Source: Sclerotiophoma versabilis (Eukaryota; Ascomycota; Dothideomycetes; Pleosporales; Didymellaceae). From it: 64,000 bases of DNA. Positions 25,501 to 35,004 of this stretch are shown here, piece by piece (the first letter of the stretch is position 1; the number at the start of each line of letters is the position of its first letter). The stretch covers positions 923,001 through 987,000 of the forward strand of contig JAAROD010000014.1 in NCBI GenBank assembly GCA_012274445.1, in the 5' to 3' direction. Made by a program: the position numbers and the translations under genes. A model generated the notes under the pieces. It worked only from the letters and a program-made list of their open reading frames with translations. It was not told the origin of the DNA and searched no databases.

Positions 25501-25617
25501 AATTGTAGATTGGGTTATGATCTGGTCAGCCCCCAGTGGTTCTTCGATCGGTACACTAAAGCCCAAATAGAAGCGGACCTAGTCAGTGATCGTGAAGGTC
25601 TAGGAGGCTATAAATAA
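22526..25617 (+). CDS. DUF7580-type / subtilisin (S8) fusion protease
   Basis: Exons: 22526 to about 22858 (donor uncertain), 22900-24536, 24599-24935 and 24991-25617; the last three junctions are firm. The product is about 975 residues. The N-terminal ~110 residues are helical. The next ~400 residues resemble fungal DUF7580 (LYLADLLQC...YRFGLGSRIARSMLCLVGS), followed by an acidic stretch and a disordered linker. The C terminus is a complete S8 peptidase with Asp at 24702 (ILDSGID), His at 24813 (CGHGTHIAG), the oxyanion Asn in FASASND and Ser at 25360 (GTSFATPVA). There is no signal peptide, so it is probably cytosolic. In fungi such proteases occur as effector domains of NLR-like systems, and HET-Q2 cleaves the gasdermin HET-Q1. 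The next gene fits a partner role. Confidence 0.82.
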
Positions 25618-25843
25618 GAGCAATGTATGCGCAGAAGATCTTTGTATTTAATTCTGTATCTAAGCATCGGGGCATACAAAGTCCAGTGTTGCTTGCATCA
25701 TGTCACACCACATGGTGCTTTGCTGAAGCCAGTCTTGTCGGACCTTGAGGGCCATCCAATTCTAAATCGTGAATTGATAAGAACGTGCAGCCAATCCAAA
25801 TATCCGAACGCACTCTCGGTACAAATTCCGTTCTGCGCTCGCT

Positions 25844-26863
25844 ATGCCAGGTCAGCATGCATATGTGGAGTCGCCTATGTGCGGGGTATCTCTAGAGGTA
25901 GCCCGTCAGACTGAGTGCTGTTCAGTATACACAGGAAAAGCCTTCTTGCGTTGGTCCCCAAGGGATATTACTGAAATCCTTTACACTTATTCCTACTCAA
26001 GTAGAGGTAGACCAATCAACAGTTCGCTCATTATGAAGGGAGACCCCGAGTTTGTCATCCTCAAATACCAGGCTTGGATGAGAGCATCCCTTTTCGAAGA
26101 CAAAATTCTCGGCGCAATCATCAAACAGCCTTTAAGCCCGTCCACGAACTACATCCCTGAATCACCAGCCGCATATCGTACCCATGATGTGCAGGACGGA
26201 TCTGCGACCGACTTCTTACTGGACGAGGGTGGAGGCAAGTCACATAATGCCGCAGCCTCGCTAAAGTCAATCGCGAATTTCCAGGTCTCCGGGAACAAAG
26301 AAGACAGTGTTCACCTGGCCGGCAAGTTTGTGAGGTATAAACGCATCCAACAACTCGATCAATTCTGGGCCAGAATCAAAGAGGACGCGAGCGTAAAGAC
26401 CACTGCGCCGAGATGGGTCAAACGCCAAGGAATATGGCCTGTGTGTCTCGTTGTTGGCATCATGATCTGCGAAGACGTCGAATATTGCATAGACGCAAAG
26501 CAATCCAGCGACCGGCAAGCCCAAGGTGAGATCCCGATCGGGCAGGTTGTTCTGGCATCAACTGGCGTAAATACTGGTCAGGCTGCGGACCCGAAAGTCT
26601 CTGCAGGATCATCGAAGCACACAGCCACCGCATTTAAAGCTAAGATGGGCGAAAGCAACATCTTTGCTGTAGAGTTGAGAAGGATCACGACGTCCTGGTT
26701 GAGTCAAAACCTGAACCTGAAAGAAGACGGTCCAAAAATCGATGATACTCGTCTGGCAAACAGGGATCAATATTGCAAGGAAATCGAGGATCGCCCGGTT
26801 ACCGCTGAAGATCTGATGCTTGAAGAGCTCGACGCTGAGACTATCAAAGACATGACCGGGTGA
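25844..26863 (+). CDS. Candidate gasdermin-like (HET-Q1-type) protein
   Basis: Single frame of 339 residues; the true start may be slightly later, because the conserved part begins near 'GDPEFVILKYQAWMRASL' (about residue 66). No signal peptide is seen. The core has conserved blocks, 'LAGKFVRYKRIQQLDQFW' and 'WPVCLVVGIMICEDVEY', then a Gly/Ala/Ser-rich segment and 'IFAVELRRITTSWL', and an acidic tail. This order matches a fungal family often encoded beside S8 peptidases, which I relate to HET-Q1-like gasdermins; that link is from memory of the family and not proven here. If right, the protein forms membrane pores after C-terminal trimming by the protease encoded 226 bp upstream. It could instead be an unrelated accessory protein. 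Confidence 0.6.
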   Translation: MPGQHAYVESPMCGVSLEVARQTECCSVYTGKAFLRWSPRDITEILYTYSYSSRGRPINSSLIMKGDPEFVILKYQAWMRASLFEDKILGAIIKQPLSPSTNYIPESPAAYRTHDVQDGSATDFLLDEGGGKSHNAAASLKSIANFQVSGNKEDSVHLAGKFVRYKRIQQLDQFWARIKEDASVKTTAPRWVKRQGIWPVCLVVGIMICEDVEYCIDAKQSSDRQAQGEIPIGQVVLASTGVNTGQAADPKVSAGSSKHTATAFKAKMGESNIFAVELRRITTSWLSQNLNLKEDGPKIDDTRLANRDQYCKEIEDRPVTAEDLMLEELDAETIKDMTG

Positions 26864-27642
26864 AGGGTGGCAGAAGTCAATGCTGCTTCACCGCAGGCAG
26901 CGCAGACACTTTATCTTAAAGGGGTATCTTATAGAAAGAGCAATGAGAGCGCTTATCTAAGGACTCGTATTGTTGTGATTATGAGAGTACCTGAGGTGAT
27001 GTCTGGTCGCGCCGTTATGTTGTACCGGACCCCGCACGTGTCACCACGGTAGCGTGACGTAACGCGTTGTTGAGAAACCGCATTGTCATTTTCATCGATT
27101 CATCTTGAGTTTGACCTTGATTGAGGAGAGAACCCAAAATTTCCACAAGGGCCGGGTATGAGTTGCGTCGCCGTTCCGCCTGCAGGAGGCTGGACCAAGC
27201 CCACCTCCATAGCGCCAAAAGCTTCTACTCGCGGCACGACATCACTTGTATCACTCCACCCAGCCACCTGCAGTTTATCAATTCGAACGCTCTATCGTTA
27301 ACCCCCCATCATGTCCGAGATGCCAAGTTCACCATGGTCGGCATTGACCCGAACATCTTGCTGGAACAAGCAGGTGGCACGATAAGCCAAGCAATGAGTT
27401 CTGCATTCAAGCACTGCGCTATGCTACAACAGGCATCTGTATAAGCGTTTCCCCATCTCTTGGACAACTCATTTGCCATCGTTACGTAGTATGGTATGCA
27501 GGTACAACGTAGGTGTTGTTCTTTTTAAACCAGTCGCCGCCGCCGCGATAAATTCTTGCTTGTCTGTCCAGCTTGCCTATTCTTCGATTTCTCGGAGAAC
27601 AAGTCCATTGTTCGAGGTTACCAACTAAGGACGACTGCAACA
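26864..27642. other. Intergenic
   Basis: 779 bp with no supported gene. The frame at 27121-27444 lacks domain or compositional support. The region contains the promoter of the metallopeptidase gene. Confidence 0.45.
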
Positions 27643-29733
27643 ATGGCGCCTCAAGGCCGCTCAACGGCCTCCATGGTCGTTCTCGCTGCGGCGATGCTCG
27701 ACACAGCATCAGCATTTCCAGCGCAATTGCTGAAGACAAGGGCACCAAAAGCTCCCTTTGCGCCAATTGACCCTCAGAACTGGGTCAACCCGGACAACAT
27801 GACTTGGGATGACTTTGTGGCACCACCGACTACGTCCTGGAGCGATCCTGCGCGCAAAGGAAGGGACCGCAACTTCAACATCGCTATGGTCACTGTCGAC
27901 TACCCTGGTAAGTGAAGGGCCAAGCCATGTCCCAAGCTGTGGATGTCTGACACGTCTTTGCTAGACTCTCCGTTCGTCGTCACATTGGCACCCAACTCTG
28001 ATATCTTCGGCAACCCACAACCGCTCGCCGCCGGCCTGCAACGCGAGGATGTCCCCAAGTTCTACCACGACTTGTTGAACGTGCCAAACGACCTCAATGA
28101 GGGCCACACTCTCCACGAATACTGGATGGGCGACTCGTTCGGAAAGTACGGTGTTGATCTGACCGTTTTCGGTCCCTACCGCATGCCTGCGAAGAGCTAT
28201 CAGTATGGTGTTGATGACGAGGAAGGTGGTTTCAACGAAGGTGCCTGTCCTGAAGGCCCACCCTGCTCGGTTGATCTCCGAACGGATGCTCTTGGCGCAT
28301 GGCGCAGGGACGTTGGTAACGAGACAGCCAATGCATATGAGCTTGCATTCATCTTGTCTGCTGGACAGGACGAATCTTCCACATGGCAAGAGTTTGGAGA
28401 GATGAAGTTTCTGTCGAAGGAAGACGTTCCAGAGGAGTTCGGCCCACCAGCAAACAGCTCGCTCCCGAACTACGCAAACACCCGCTACGTCGAATGGACC
28501 TCATGGGCTGCAGCCTCAACCATTTGGCCCAACGCCGGTGGCGGTTCGTCCACTCAGGGCGAGTCGAGTGGTATGGCCACCTTTGCCCACGAGCTGTCTC
28601 ATCTTCTCGGGATTGGTGACAACTACAACAACCCTTACAGTGTTCCTCCTCGTCGCGCCTATACTGGACCGTTCAGCATGCTCGACCGCGGCTCCTTCAA
28701 CGGTCCTGGTGGGCCTCACACCCGCTGGCAGATCCCGCCTGTGCAGGGCGCATCCATGGGTTCTCTCCACACGATGCGTGACAAGCACCAAATAGGCCTG
28801 ATCGACAACACTCCTATCCTCCAGATCTCCCGCTCCGGTCTTGCCACTTCTGGTGCTGTTGTTGCTGAGATTACAGCCCGTTCCGTTGATCCCGGCTCCG
28901 GGCTCATGGGCCTCAACATCACCTTTGGATCGCAGGGTGACCTCGCGCCTCGCTGCAACATCTCTCTTGACGCGTTATGCGACGGCCGCGGCTACAACAA
29001 CTACAACGTCGAAGTGGTCGACCGAATGGGCGCGGACTCTTTCTGCCCCGATTCGGGCGTTATGATCAGCAAGACCAAGAACAGCGACCGCAGCCAGCCG
29101 TTCCAATGGGTCATCGACGCCAACCCGCAGGACGCGCATGTTGTAGACTTTTACCTGCCCAACGGCACCGCGCGGTACTGGAGCATCGGCGACTACAGGC
29201 AGTTAGTTGATGCCCTGTTCCATGCCGGTACGGACTCTGGCAGCGAGTTCGAGCACGTTGATGAGGCGAACGGTCTACACTTGTACGTTTTGGACATCAA
29301 CCGCGATGCCTCTGGTGTGCTGCACTACACCGTCGGCGTACGTTCGACGAACGAGACATCGACGGCAAAGCACGACGTCAAGCTCCGCCAGGGCACTGTA
29401 TCCGGCAACTCCTCGTCTGAAGGACTGTACTGCACGTTCCAGCTCGACAACACGGGCAAGGCTGGCACCAACACTACGTCCGCGCACCCTCAAGACCTGT
29501 CTGCATATCTCGGATCCGACATCTTCAGACTGGATGCCAAGGTCGAGGGCAAGGGGTGGGAGGTTGGTGTCCCGAATGCTCTCGCGCACGCCAAGTTTGG
29601 TGAAAGCACGGAGGTCAAGGTCGCCGTGCGGAGCGGGAGTGGTGCTGCGGACAAGGCAACGGTCAAGTTGACAGTGACGAGTGAGAGCGACGCAACGGTC
29701 AAGGTGCAGAAGAGCTGCAAGGTGCAGGCTTAG
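27643..29733 (+). CDS. Secreted M6-type zinc metallopeptidase
   Basis: Two exons, 27643-27907 and 27965-29733, give 677 residues. The N terminus is a signal peptide (basic start, then MVVLAAAMLDTASA, cleavage probably before FPAQ), so the protein should be secreted. A zinc site HELSHLLGIGD lies near residue 297, matching HExxHxxGxxD metzincin-like or M6 'immune inhibitor A'-like peptidases. The following 'PFSMLDRGSFNGPGG' also fits M6 enzymes. N-glycosylation sites are frequent (NETA, NSSL, NITF, NGTA). The C-terminal ~150 residues form a beta-rich domain with few motifs. The start has a CAACAATGG context. Substrate is unknown; extracellular nutrition is the simplest role. Confidence 0.8.
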
Positions 29734-30524
29734 ATAGGGTTATTAGTGTAGGGCTCGAGGAATGGTAGGACAAGAGGTTGTGAGAGCAAAGACGACTTGA
29801 AGGAAGAGTGTACCTTTGCCATGCCATGCCTTGTCGATTTGTGACGTACCGGTACTTGTCCCCGGTCCTTTCCCCACTCTCCACGCGCGCGAGATGGAGC
29901 TACTGCAAGGCACAGGGTGATGCCACACACCCTGCATGTGATGCTGGTGTCTACATGTGGTTGATGATGACTGTCTCTTCGTATCGTGACTGACCATCGT
30001 ACTGTCCACTCAGGCAGGCGCCATGTTGAAGACTCCAACCCCTCTTTGAGGTCTGGGGTCTGGGGTCTGAGGTCTGGGGTCTGAGGTCTGAGGTCTTCCA
30101 GGTCTTCACAGTCTTCCAGGTCTGAGGGCTTCCAGGTCTGCAAGCCCACTGCAAGCCTCTCCAACGCGCAACAGACGGTGAGCCAGAGAGCTGCCTCTTC
30201 GCACCTAGTGCATGCACGAGGGGCGGGCTTGGTGGGGTGAGTCGAGGTGCCAGCAGTTCACCGCCTCGCTTAGCGAGACGTGCCGAACCGCGCATGGTCC
30301 CACGTCTCCCCAGACGCTGGCACACGTCCTGTTTCCCACCCGTCACACGACTTGTGGCTGCACATTGGAGGGTGCAGAAGAGGAGGACCGTTCGGCAATA
30401 CTCGCAGCGCAGCGCAAAGGGAGCATTGGCACGCGCTGCTGCTGTGCGACTGTCACATGCCAGGGCTGGGCGCTATAACCTCAGCACTGCACGCACGCAC
30501 CGAAGCCCTGCGGAGCCGGACACG
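29734..30524. other. Intergenic with G-rich repeat
   Basis: 791 bp. The left half carries a GGTCTG[GA] heptamer array; the right half leads into the Spo7 gene. The plus-strand frame is open upstream of the Spo7 start, but I see no evidence that it is coding. Confidence 0.45.
30049..30141. repeat. Degenerate GGTCTG[GA] heptamer array
   Basis: About six direct 7 bp copies alternate GGTCTGG and GGTCTGA, then decay into GGTCTTCCA-like units. The plus strand carries repeated G runs, so a G-rich secondary structure is possible. Confidence 0.8.
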
Positions 30525-32036
30525 ATGCCCACGCTCGACCAGATCGTGAAGGGGGCGCCGGCAGCCAACACGTCCGTCGCCGCCGTCGCCGCTTCCGCCT
30601 ACGCACACCCGCCGCCGCCCTCGGCCGCCCTCCAGCACCCGCTCCAGCACCCGCTCCCGCACCAGGTCGTCGACGTCAAGAGCGGCCGCGCGCCCGCGCC
30701 CAGCGACCCGACGTCGCTCCTGCCGAGCTCGCCGCCGCAGATCTACCTCAACCTGCTCATCCTCGAGGCCAGCCTGCGCAGCCAGTACCTCACCCTGCGC
30801 GCGCGGCGGCGGCAGAACACGTTCGTCCTCAGCCTGCTCGCCGTCTGGATCGCCGTCTTCTTCTACCTGCTGTGGCTGCGCCCGCGCGACGACGGCAAGG
30901 GCATAGGCGGCTCGCAGTACTGGCTCGTCGACATGCTGCAGAAGGTCGGCTTCATCACCGGCGTCGTCACCGCCCTGCTCTTCTGGGCCACCGGCCAGTG
31001 GGAGCGCGGCGTGCGCTGGCCCCGCCGCTGGATCGCCGTCGCCAACCGTGGGCTGCGCGGCGTCAACGCCAAAATCGTCGTCATCCGCGGGCCCTGGTGG
31101 CACGAGCTGGTCGAGTGGGCCCGCTTCGTCGTCCCCTTCTCCGGCGGCCTCTGGGGCGGCGAGCAGGGCGGCAGCTCGTACCACTTCATCAACGTCGTGC
31201 AGGAGAAGAACCGCGCCCTCGACTCCGGCCGGCCGCGGCACAGGATCGTCGAGGACGGCAAGGAATACGCAGAGGAAGACATCGCGCCCGGCGGCGACTA
31301 CATCAAGCTGCTGCTCCTGCCCAAGCCCTTCACCCCCGACTTCCGCCAGAACTGGGAAATCTACCGCTCCGAATACTGGGAGCGCGAGAACGAGCGCCGC
31401 CAAGAGCTCAGGAAGCGCGTGCGCGCCCGCCAGCGCGAGATTGCCCGTGAGGAAGGCGGCATCTTCTGGTGGACCGGCTGGCGGGGGTGGAAGCGCGCAC
31501 GCGGCTTCTCCGCCCGCAGCGGCGACGTCGAGAAGAGCGGCCATGCCCACAGTCACAGCCACAGTCATAGCCACAGCCACAGCAACAGTCTGGCCACAGC
31601 CAACTCGCATCGCCGCCGCCGCCTCAGCACTCTCACCCAAGCCAGAGACGCAAGCCACTCGCGCACCTCGTCGCGCAGCTCGACCCCGGGCCCAGACGAT
31701 GAGCGCCTCCGCCCCCTCGAGAGCCGCGAACGAAGGTGGAGTACTAGCACGGCGGGGAGCTCGCGATCCACCTCGGCCCCAAGGGGGAAACCCATCACCC
31801 AAGGCAATGCTGCGTCCGCGCGCCAGCCTCCTGCGAGACCGCATTTGCCCAGCAGTAGCGGGAGTGGGAACCGACCGGGGACGCGAACGAGCATGCTTAG
31901 CAACGCGTCGAGTATGAGCGAGCTGGACGACGGGGGCTACGAAGCGACAAACGAAAGCAAGCCACGGCCGCAGATAAGGAGGAAGGGGAGTCGGGAGAGC
32001 GGGAGCGGGAGCGGGAAGGAAGCAGCAAGTGCGTAG
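30525..32036 (+). CDS. SPO7: Spo7-like Nem1-phosphatase regulatory subunit
   Basis: Intronless, 503 residues from the ATG at 30525. Spo7 binds the phosphatase Nem1 in the nuclear/ER membrane; together they activate lipin (Pah1) and so set triacylglycerol synthesis and nuclear shape. The signature 'QIYLNLLILEASLRSQYLTLRARRRQNTF' begins near residue 70 (cited in part). It runs into a first membrane helix (about 98-121), and a second lies at about 140-160. The conserved cytosolic part continues to about residue 320 (PGGDYIKLLLLPKPF..REN). The Ser/Arg-rich tail of about 170 residues contains a His-Ser repeat and looks disordered. The tail is longer than in yeast. The coding sequence is notably GC-rich. 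Confidence 0.87.
   Translation: MPTLDQIVKGAPAANTSVAAVAASAYAHPPPPSAALQHPLQHPLPHQVVDVKSGRAPAPSDPTSLLPSSPPQIYLNLLILEASLRSQYLTLRARRRQNTFVLSLLAVWIAVFFYLLWLRPRDDGKGIGGSQYWLVDMLQKVGFITGVVTALLFWATGQWERGVRWPRRWIAVANRGLRGVNAKIVVIRGPWWHELVEWARFVVPFSGGLWGGEQGGSSYHFINVVQEKNRALDSGRPRHRIVEDGKEYAEEDIAPGGDYIKLLLLPKPFTPDFRQNWEIYRSEYWERENERRQELRKRVRARQREIAREEGGIFWWTGWRGWKRARGFSARSGDVEKSGHAHSHSHSHSHSHSNSLATANSHRRRRLSTLTQARDASHSRTSSRSSTPGPDDERLRPLESRERRWSTSTAGSSRSTSAPRGKPITQGNAASARQPPARPHLPSSSGSGNRPGTRTSMLSNASSMSELDDGGYEATNESKPRPQIRRKGSRESGSGSGKEAASA
31541..31590 (+). repeat. His-Ser dipeptide repeat in Spo7 tail
   Basis: A run of CAC/CAT-AGT/AGC hexamers encodes alternating His-Ser (about seven pairs), then Asn-Ser. 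Variable length is likely. Confidence 0.85.
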
Positions 32037-32661
32037 ATGGGGAGATTGGCGTGAGTTACAGAGATGTCTGTATTGATGTTGACGTTGACTTTGACGTTTG
32101 ATGATACCATTTGCATGTTTGACCAAGAGAAACGAACACACATTTACCAACGCCCCTTTAAGTTCTTCTGTGGTGAAGCCACCGTCTGTTCTTCTTCAAT
32201 CTCGTTCCCTACTTTACGGGTCCTGGCTTCCACCATCGTCTACGCCCAACACATCCCTGAGGTACATGTCTCGCACGCTACACTTCTGATTCAACTACCC
32301 ACCAGTTCTACATACCTAAGAGGGAGTCCTTGGAAGGGTGCTCTACATGGTTCGCGTGCTGGGAATAGCTGGTATGATCGGAGAAGTGGACTACGTAAGC
32401 GAATGAACGGAAAGATGTTGAGCATCTTTACCACTATCTTCCATTATGGAGACGGCAATGTGCGTATCCAGACTGTCACATTGTGCGCCCACCAAAGACG
32501 CACAGAGAGTACGTGGTTACAATGCGCACAACACAGCTTTCACCGTAGAACACGAAGATATATCACCAGACCGCCAACCTGCCCATCTCGTCCACGATCA
32601 AACCATACTTTCCATTGCAACAACTCGAGTTCCAGAGCGATTCTTCCGGCAAGTACAAACC
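32037..32661. other. Intergenic / 5' leader
   Basis: 625 bp with no independent gene seen. An in-frame ATG at 32446 could extend the next protein by 72 residues, but that stretch lacks conserved character. Confidence 0.4.
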
Positions 32662-33649
32662 ATGACGTCCCGCGCTGTGCACACCCTGATCGAACCAACG
32701 ATTGTCACCATGCCTTTGCTTCGGACTGATGTCCCCCCTGCATCCCGTGTCGCTACGACCTTGACCTCACTTGCCAAAACCTCGATGCTGTCGTCGACAC
32801 CAACAGACTCCCTCCTCCCACCACCAACCGCCATTCCACCGCTCCTGCCGAACTTCACCTCCCCCTTAGCAACGGGTGCAGATGCAACCCCCACAATGGC
32901 GACTGTAACCCTCGTCGCCGTCATCATCTTCGCCGTGATCCTCCTCGCTGCACTGACGTACTTTATCCTGTTGCGCTGCGCGGCTCAATGCGCCACCTGC
33001 GCGCGCTACGAGGACGAACTCACTAAATGGAAGAACGGCAACTTGAAGGCGATCAAACCAGAGATGGTGCAGGAGCGTATGCGTGCTTGGGATCTGGAAG
33101 AGGGGGGTAAGCATCTGCAGACGCGCTTGTGGAGGGATCGGATGCGGATGCAGTCGCTGGCGAGTCTGGAGGGAAGGGACAGCGGATGAGCGTGCGGATA
33201 GCGTGTGGTCTGTGGGGTGTGGGTGTGGTGGGGGTGCAAAAGAGACAGAGGGAATGATGAAGTGCTTCCACGCGCGTGCTCAAGTAGAACCGTCGGGTCC
33301 TGCGCATGCTGCTCACTCCGCTGAAGACGCGGAGGCCACTCTGTTCAATGCTGCGTTTGCGGAGACGCATAGCGTGGATTTCTACGACGTGGTTGCGTTG
33401 CGTGAAGCAGCTGCTAAGCGCTCGTTGCGGACGGAGGAACAGGCTGTTAACCACCATTCCGATGTTGCTTCGGATCCGACAAATCGTGACTCCGTCCAAC
33501 AGCGGGCGATGGCCAGGGTGAAAGAAACAATCTTAGAGCGAGAAGCGAACAAGGGCGGAGACGAAATGCAACAGCTGCCTGCGCCTCGGAAAGGCGCCAA
33601 GTCGCGGTTTAAGGAACACTTTAGTTTAGAATCGAATCTTGATTTGTAG
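32662..33649 (+). CDS. Single-pass membrane protein, unknown function
   Basis: I chose the ATG at 32662. A Ser/Thr/Pro-rich N-terminal segment of about 75 residues is followed by a strong transmembrane helix (TLVAVIIFAVILLAALTYFILL). A Cys-rich juxtamembrane CAAQCATC and a charged cytosolic stretch 'YEDELTKWKNGNLKAIKPEMVQERM' (cited in part) come next. One frame stops at 33189. A consensus donor GTAAGC at 33107 with acceptors at 33284 or 33287 joins it in phase to the frame ending 33649. That second exon is acidic/helical and ends SLESNLDL. I prefer the spliced form. Type I topology is likely, but no signal peptide is clear. No family is recognised. Confidence 0.5.
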
Positions 33650-33774
33650 CGAGGTTTCTGGTTATGAGTGAGGTGGTCTGGCTGGACCGCAATGTGTGAT
33701 TACGTCTTGTTCTGTTGCTGTCAGCACTCCATGACACCATAATGTGCAGCTTTATTAATTATCAGCCACGTACC

Positions 33775-34368
33775 TCAGTACATACCGCCTTCGTACGGCT
33801 TCTCTACACGAGGCTCTCCTTTACGATCCCTACAATCCATGTACATGACCCATCCCTTCTCATGCCACATCCTGAGGTCGATGTCCTCGCTAGGCTCAAG
33901 CGTCACTGCATTTACACTGACATAGTGATACGGCTCAGCCACTTCCTTCCCATCCACCACCCTAGTCTTCGTCGTAGGCTTCGACTTGACCACTAATTGC
34001 GGCTTCTCTTCTCCTTCGCCCTTCCCACCCGCCCACTGTTCGACATCGACGTGCACTGGCTCCCACACCGCACCTACGCCGAAGACGCGAACGCCGCACT
34101 TCCTGCAGAAGTACCATCCATTCGTTCCCGAAAACACGCGGTAGTCACCCAGCTCCTCGATATTAGTGGGTGAGGTGAGAATGAAGTCGTCTCCGGGCGA
34201 GATGGGCCGACAGTGGAAGAAACCCATCTTTTGGCACGTCGAGCAGTTGCACTTGTACAGGCGGATTGATTTAGCCGAGCGATCGTGAATGGGGGGAAAT
34301 TGGAGCCGGATTTGGTACTGAACGAAGCCGCAGTGGCATGATCCTGGATACGCTTTCGAGGTCGACAT
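33775..34368 (-). CDS. GFA / CENP-V-like zinc-binding protein
   Basis: Intronless, 197 residues. The GFA domain binds zinc through Cys motifs; named members have been linked to glutathione-dependent formaldehyde chemistry, though most are uncharacterised. Visible ligands are CHCG (about residue 11), CNCSTCQ (about 40) and CRKCG (about 88), with 'FHCRPISPGDDFIL' and 'YRVFSGTNGWYFC' between them, as in fungal homologues. A Lys/Glu insert lies near residue 115. The C terminus 'AVTLEPSEDIDLRMWHEKGWV' (cited in part) is also family-like. It is probably a soluble cytosolic protein. Confidence 0.85.
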   Translation of the reverse strand: MSTSKAYPGSCHCGFVQYQIRLQFPPIHDRSAKSIRLYKCNCSTCQKMGFFHCRPISPGDDFILTSPTNIEELGDYRVFSGTNGWYFCRKCGVRVFGVGAVWEPVHVDVEQWAGGKGEGEEKPQLVVKSKPTTKTRVVDGKEVAEPYHYVSVNAVTLEPSEDIDLRMWHEKGWVMYMDCRDRKGEPRVEKPYEGGMY

Positions 34369-35004
34369 GTTGTACTGTGGTTATGGGCTGGAGGTTTGAA
34401 GCGCAGCTGAGCTTTGAAAAAGGCAGTGTTGGAGACACCGCCAGCAGGGACCTCATGTAGGTTGTGGGAATGATAATAGGCAGCAGGCTCGCTTACTCAC
34501 AGTTTGCGTTCGTGTTACTTTTACTTGCCTTAGAGCCGTTGTTGTGGGCGCTGGAGGCGTCCAGTTATCTCCGGAATCTTACCATGGTCCCCGCTTTGGC
34601 TCACATGGCAGGTTGCTGGCGTACAGACACTTCCGGTCGAAACCCTCAGAAATTGTAAGGATCAACTATCCGAGATGATTCAATCATTTCTGGCCGCATG
34701 TTCAGTCGCGCACATCCTCGTAACGTGAATTAGTTTCAACAAGATCAAGCGCTCGGTAAAATTCATGCTTGACAGGGCGTCTAGCCATGGAAATATTCCT
34801 AAAACCTAGTGACAAGTGAGCAGGTGCAGGCTGGACTGGAAAGCTCAGATTTGCATTCCACCAGTGGATGGGACGAATGATAGTGCAGCGGCCGAGTCGG
34901 CGGTCGGGAACGCAGGCACACCGGCGGCCTCGCCCAAAGAAGCAATCGCGGCGCAGAACTCACTGAACCTCGCTCTCTTTCGCTGCAACGACACAATCAT
35001 CGAC
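34369..35004. other. Divergent intergenic region
   Basis: 636 bp between the GFA gene (minus) and the hydrolase gene (plus), containing both promoters. The open frame at 34816 is the hydrolase frame extended upstream without an ATG. Confidence 0.45.

Noticed and set aside
30453..32150. 565-codon minus-strand open frame opposite Spo7
   Set aside because: It is an antisense shadow of a GC-rich coding sequence, with no domain, and the plus strand has a clear Spo7 signature.
33083..33649. Separate small gene
   Set aside because: The frame begins without good context inside the preceding gene; in-phase splicing to the membrane protein explains it better.
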